Assembly: GCF_001939735.1 (NCBI RefSeq)
Contig: NZ_MJIL01000046.1
Location: forward strand, 1-64,000
Reading direction: 5' to 3'
From: Photobacterium proteolyticum
GTDB lineage: Bacteria; Pseudomonadota; Gammaproteobacteria; Enterobacterales; Vibrionaceae
DNA length: 64,000 nt
Shown in pieces: positions 63,553 to 64,000 of this stretch. Below the pieces are notes generated by a model, which saw nothing but the letters and a program-made list of their open reading frames with translations, made no database searches and had not been told where the DNA came from. The stretch's first letter is position 1; each line of letters begins with the position of its first letter. Position numbers and translations under genes: made by a program.

Positions 63553-63902
63553 AATAAAGTTCCTATCAAAGTATCCTTAGCATGTTAGATAAGTCGCTGT
63601 TTCCCCATCTTGCTCAGCGATGCTGCCTCCCGACATTGCAAGCATCGAGGTGGCATGCAGTAATCATTAGCGGCTAAGACTCTTTTTGATAATGAAACTC
63701 TTGATGTTGTTCTATACTTCAAGCGCTTATCACACCAGTGATAAACAAGGGGGAAATTCGGAATGGGATATTGCGAGTGAGTTTGTATTTTCTATGGGCT
63801 CAAAAATTAGCGAGAGTTTTGTTATAGGTATATTGACTCTGAAAGGTGAGGTTAACACTTCACCTTTCAGTTGTATTGAATTGTCTACTGGGAAGTGAGT
63901 GA
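63553..63902. other. intergenic stretch upstream of the chitinase
   Basis: 350 bases holding the chitinase promoter region. A small inverted repeat TTATCAC-ACCA-GTGATAA lies near 63728-63745. A 70-codon plus-strand frame (63686-63898) runs through the terminator at 63838 and is not called. Confidence 0.45.
63838..63868. terminator. terminator hairpin, perfect 11-bp stem
   Basis: CTGAAAGGTGA and TCACCTTTCAG pair around a short loop, followed by TTGT. It probably ends the minus-strand gene whose stop is at 63903, given that no plus-strand gene precedes it. Confidence 0.75.
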
Positions 63903-64000
63903 CTAACTATATTTACCCCAGTCGCGTTTGACGAACCAGTTTGTCGGCCAGGAAACAAATTCACTTGGTGAGAATTCATCACCTAAAATTTCCATGTCGA
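63903..64000 (-). CDS. C-terminal end of an unidentified gene, cut by the window edge
   Basis: On the minus strand a frame enters at 64000 and ends with TAG at 63903-63905. About 31 residues are visible: MEILGDEFSPSEF...VKRDWGKYS. Tryptophans are frequent (SWPTNWF, DW). I do not recognise it. A strong hairpin (63838-63868) follows as a likely terminator. Confidence 0.55.
   Translation of the reverse strand, partial: DMEILGDEFSPSEFVSWPTNWFVKRDWGKYS

Noticed and set aside
63686..63898. 70-codon plus-strand frame near the right edge
   Set aside because: It runs through a strong hairpin terminator and shows no family resemblance or ribosome site.

Overview
The window looks like chromosomal DNA of a marine gammaproteobacterium of the Vibrionaceae, most like Photobacterium, Grimontia or Vibrio. 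Pointers are a 218-residue Qnr-type pentapeptide protein, an H-NOX/hybrid-kinase pair of the Vibrio type, a BCCT betaine transporter, a GH18 chitinase with CBM5/12 modules, two chemoreceptors and a thrombospondin-3-repeat lipoprotein. The genus is inferred from gene content, not proven. No rRNA, tRNA, CRISPR array or intact insertion sequence was seen.

Region 1-13.8 kb: the 3' end of a group II intron, then small stand-alone genes, an aromatic/aspartate aminotransferase, the NO-sensing pair hnoX-hybrid kinase (minus strand, ATGA-coupled), a nitroreductase, and a LytS/LytTR two-component pair. The latter is followed by an odd cassette: an ABC ATPase with degenerate catalytic motifs, a four-helix FtsX-like permease and a coiled-coil protein. 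A thioesterase and a chemoreceptor follow.

Region 14-33.6 kb: mixed metabolic and stress genes. These include a patatin phospholipase, several GNAT acetyltransferases (one truncated), gabD, a GreA/B-like factor, an MsrA-GNAT fusion, a Gfo/Idh oxidoreductase with an ABM monooxygenase and a divergent LysR regulator, qnr, a BCCT transporter, a DnaQ-type exonuclease coupled to a cNMP/CBS/DUF294 protein, a LuxR-type regulator, a secreted lipase with a membrane-anchored partner, and small membrane proteins.

Region 33.7-51.4 kb: one long cobalamin locus on the plus strand. A B12 riboswitch is followed by a candidate 40-residue membrane peptide, a Ni/Co ECF transporter (cbiM, nikL-like, cbiQ, cbiO), and the anaerobic corrin-ring pathway: cbiD, cbiC, cbiE-T fusion, cbiL, cbiG-ferredoxin fusion, cbiK, cbiH, cbiF, cobA-UroS-like fusion. 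It ends with cbiB, cobD/cobC-type decarboxylase, a TIGR00303-like phosphoribosyltransferase, cbiA and the phosphatase cobC. Most genes overlap by 4 to 14 bases or abut, so they are probably co-transcribed and translationally coupled. cbiN, cbiJ, cbiP, cobU, cobS, classical cobT and btuR are not in the window.

Region 51.6-64 kb: a second chemoreceptor, a C39-like cysteine-protease-fold protein in AT-rich DNA, a 1,424-residue calcium-repeat lipoprotein, the remnant of a PhzF gene, a GNAT gene, adenine deaminase with an SD-masking hairpin, and a multidomain chitinase carrying a frameshift. A gene continues off the right edge on the minus strand.
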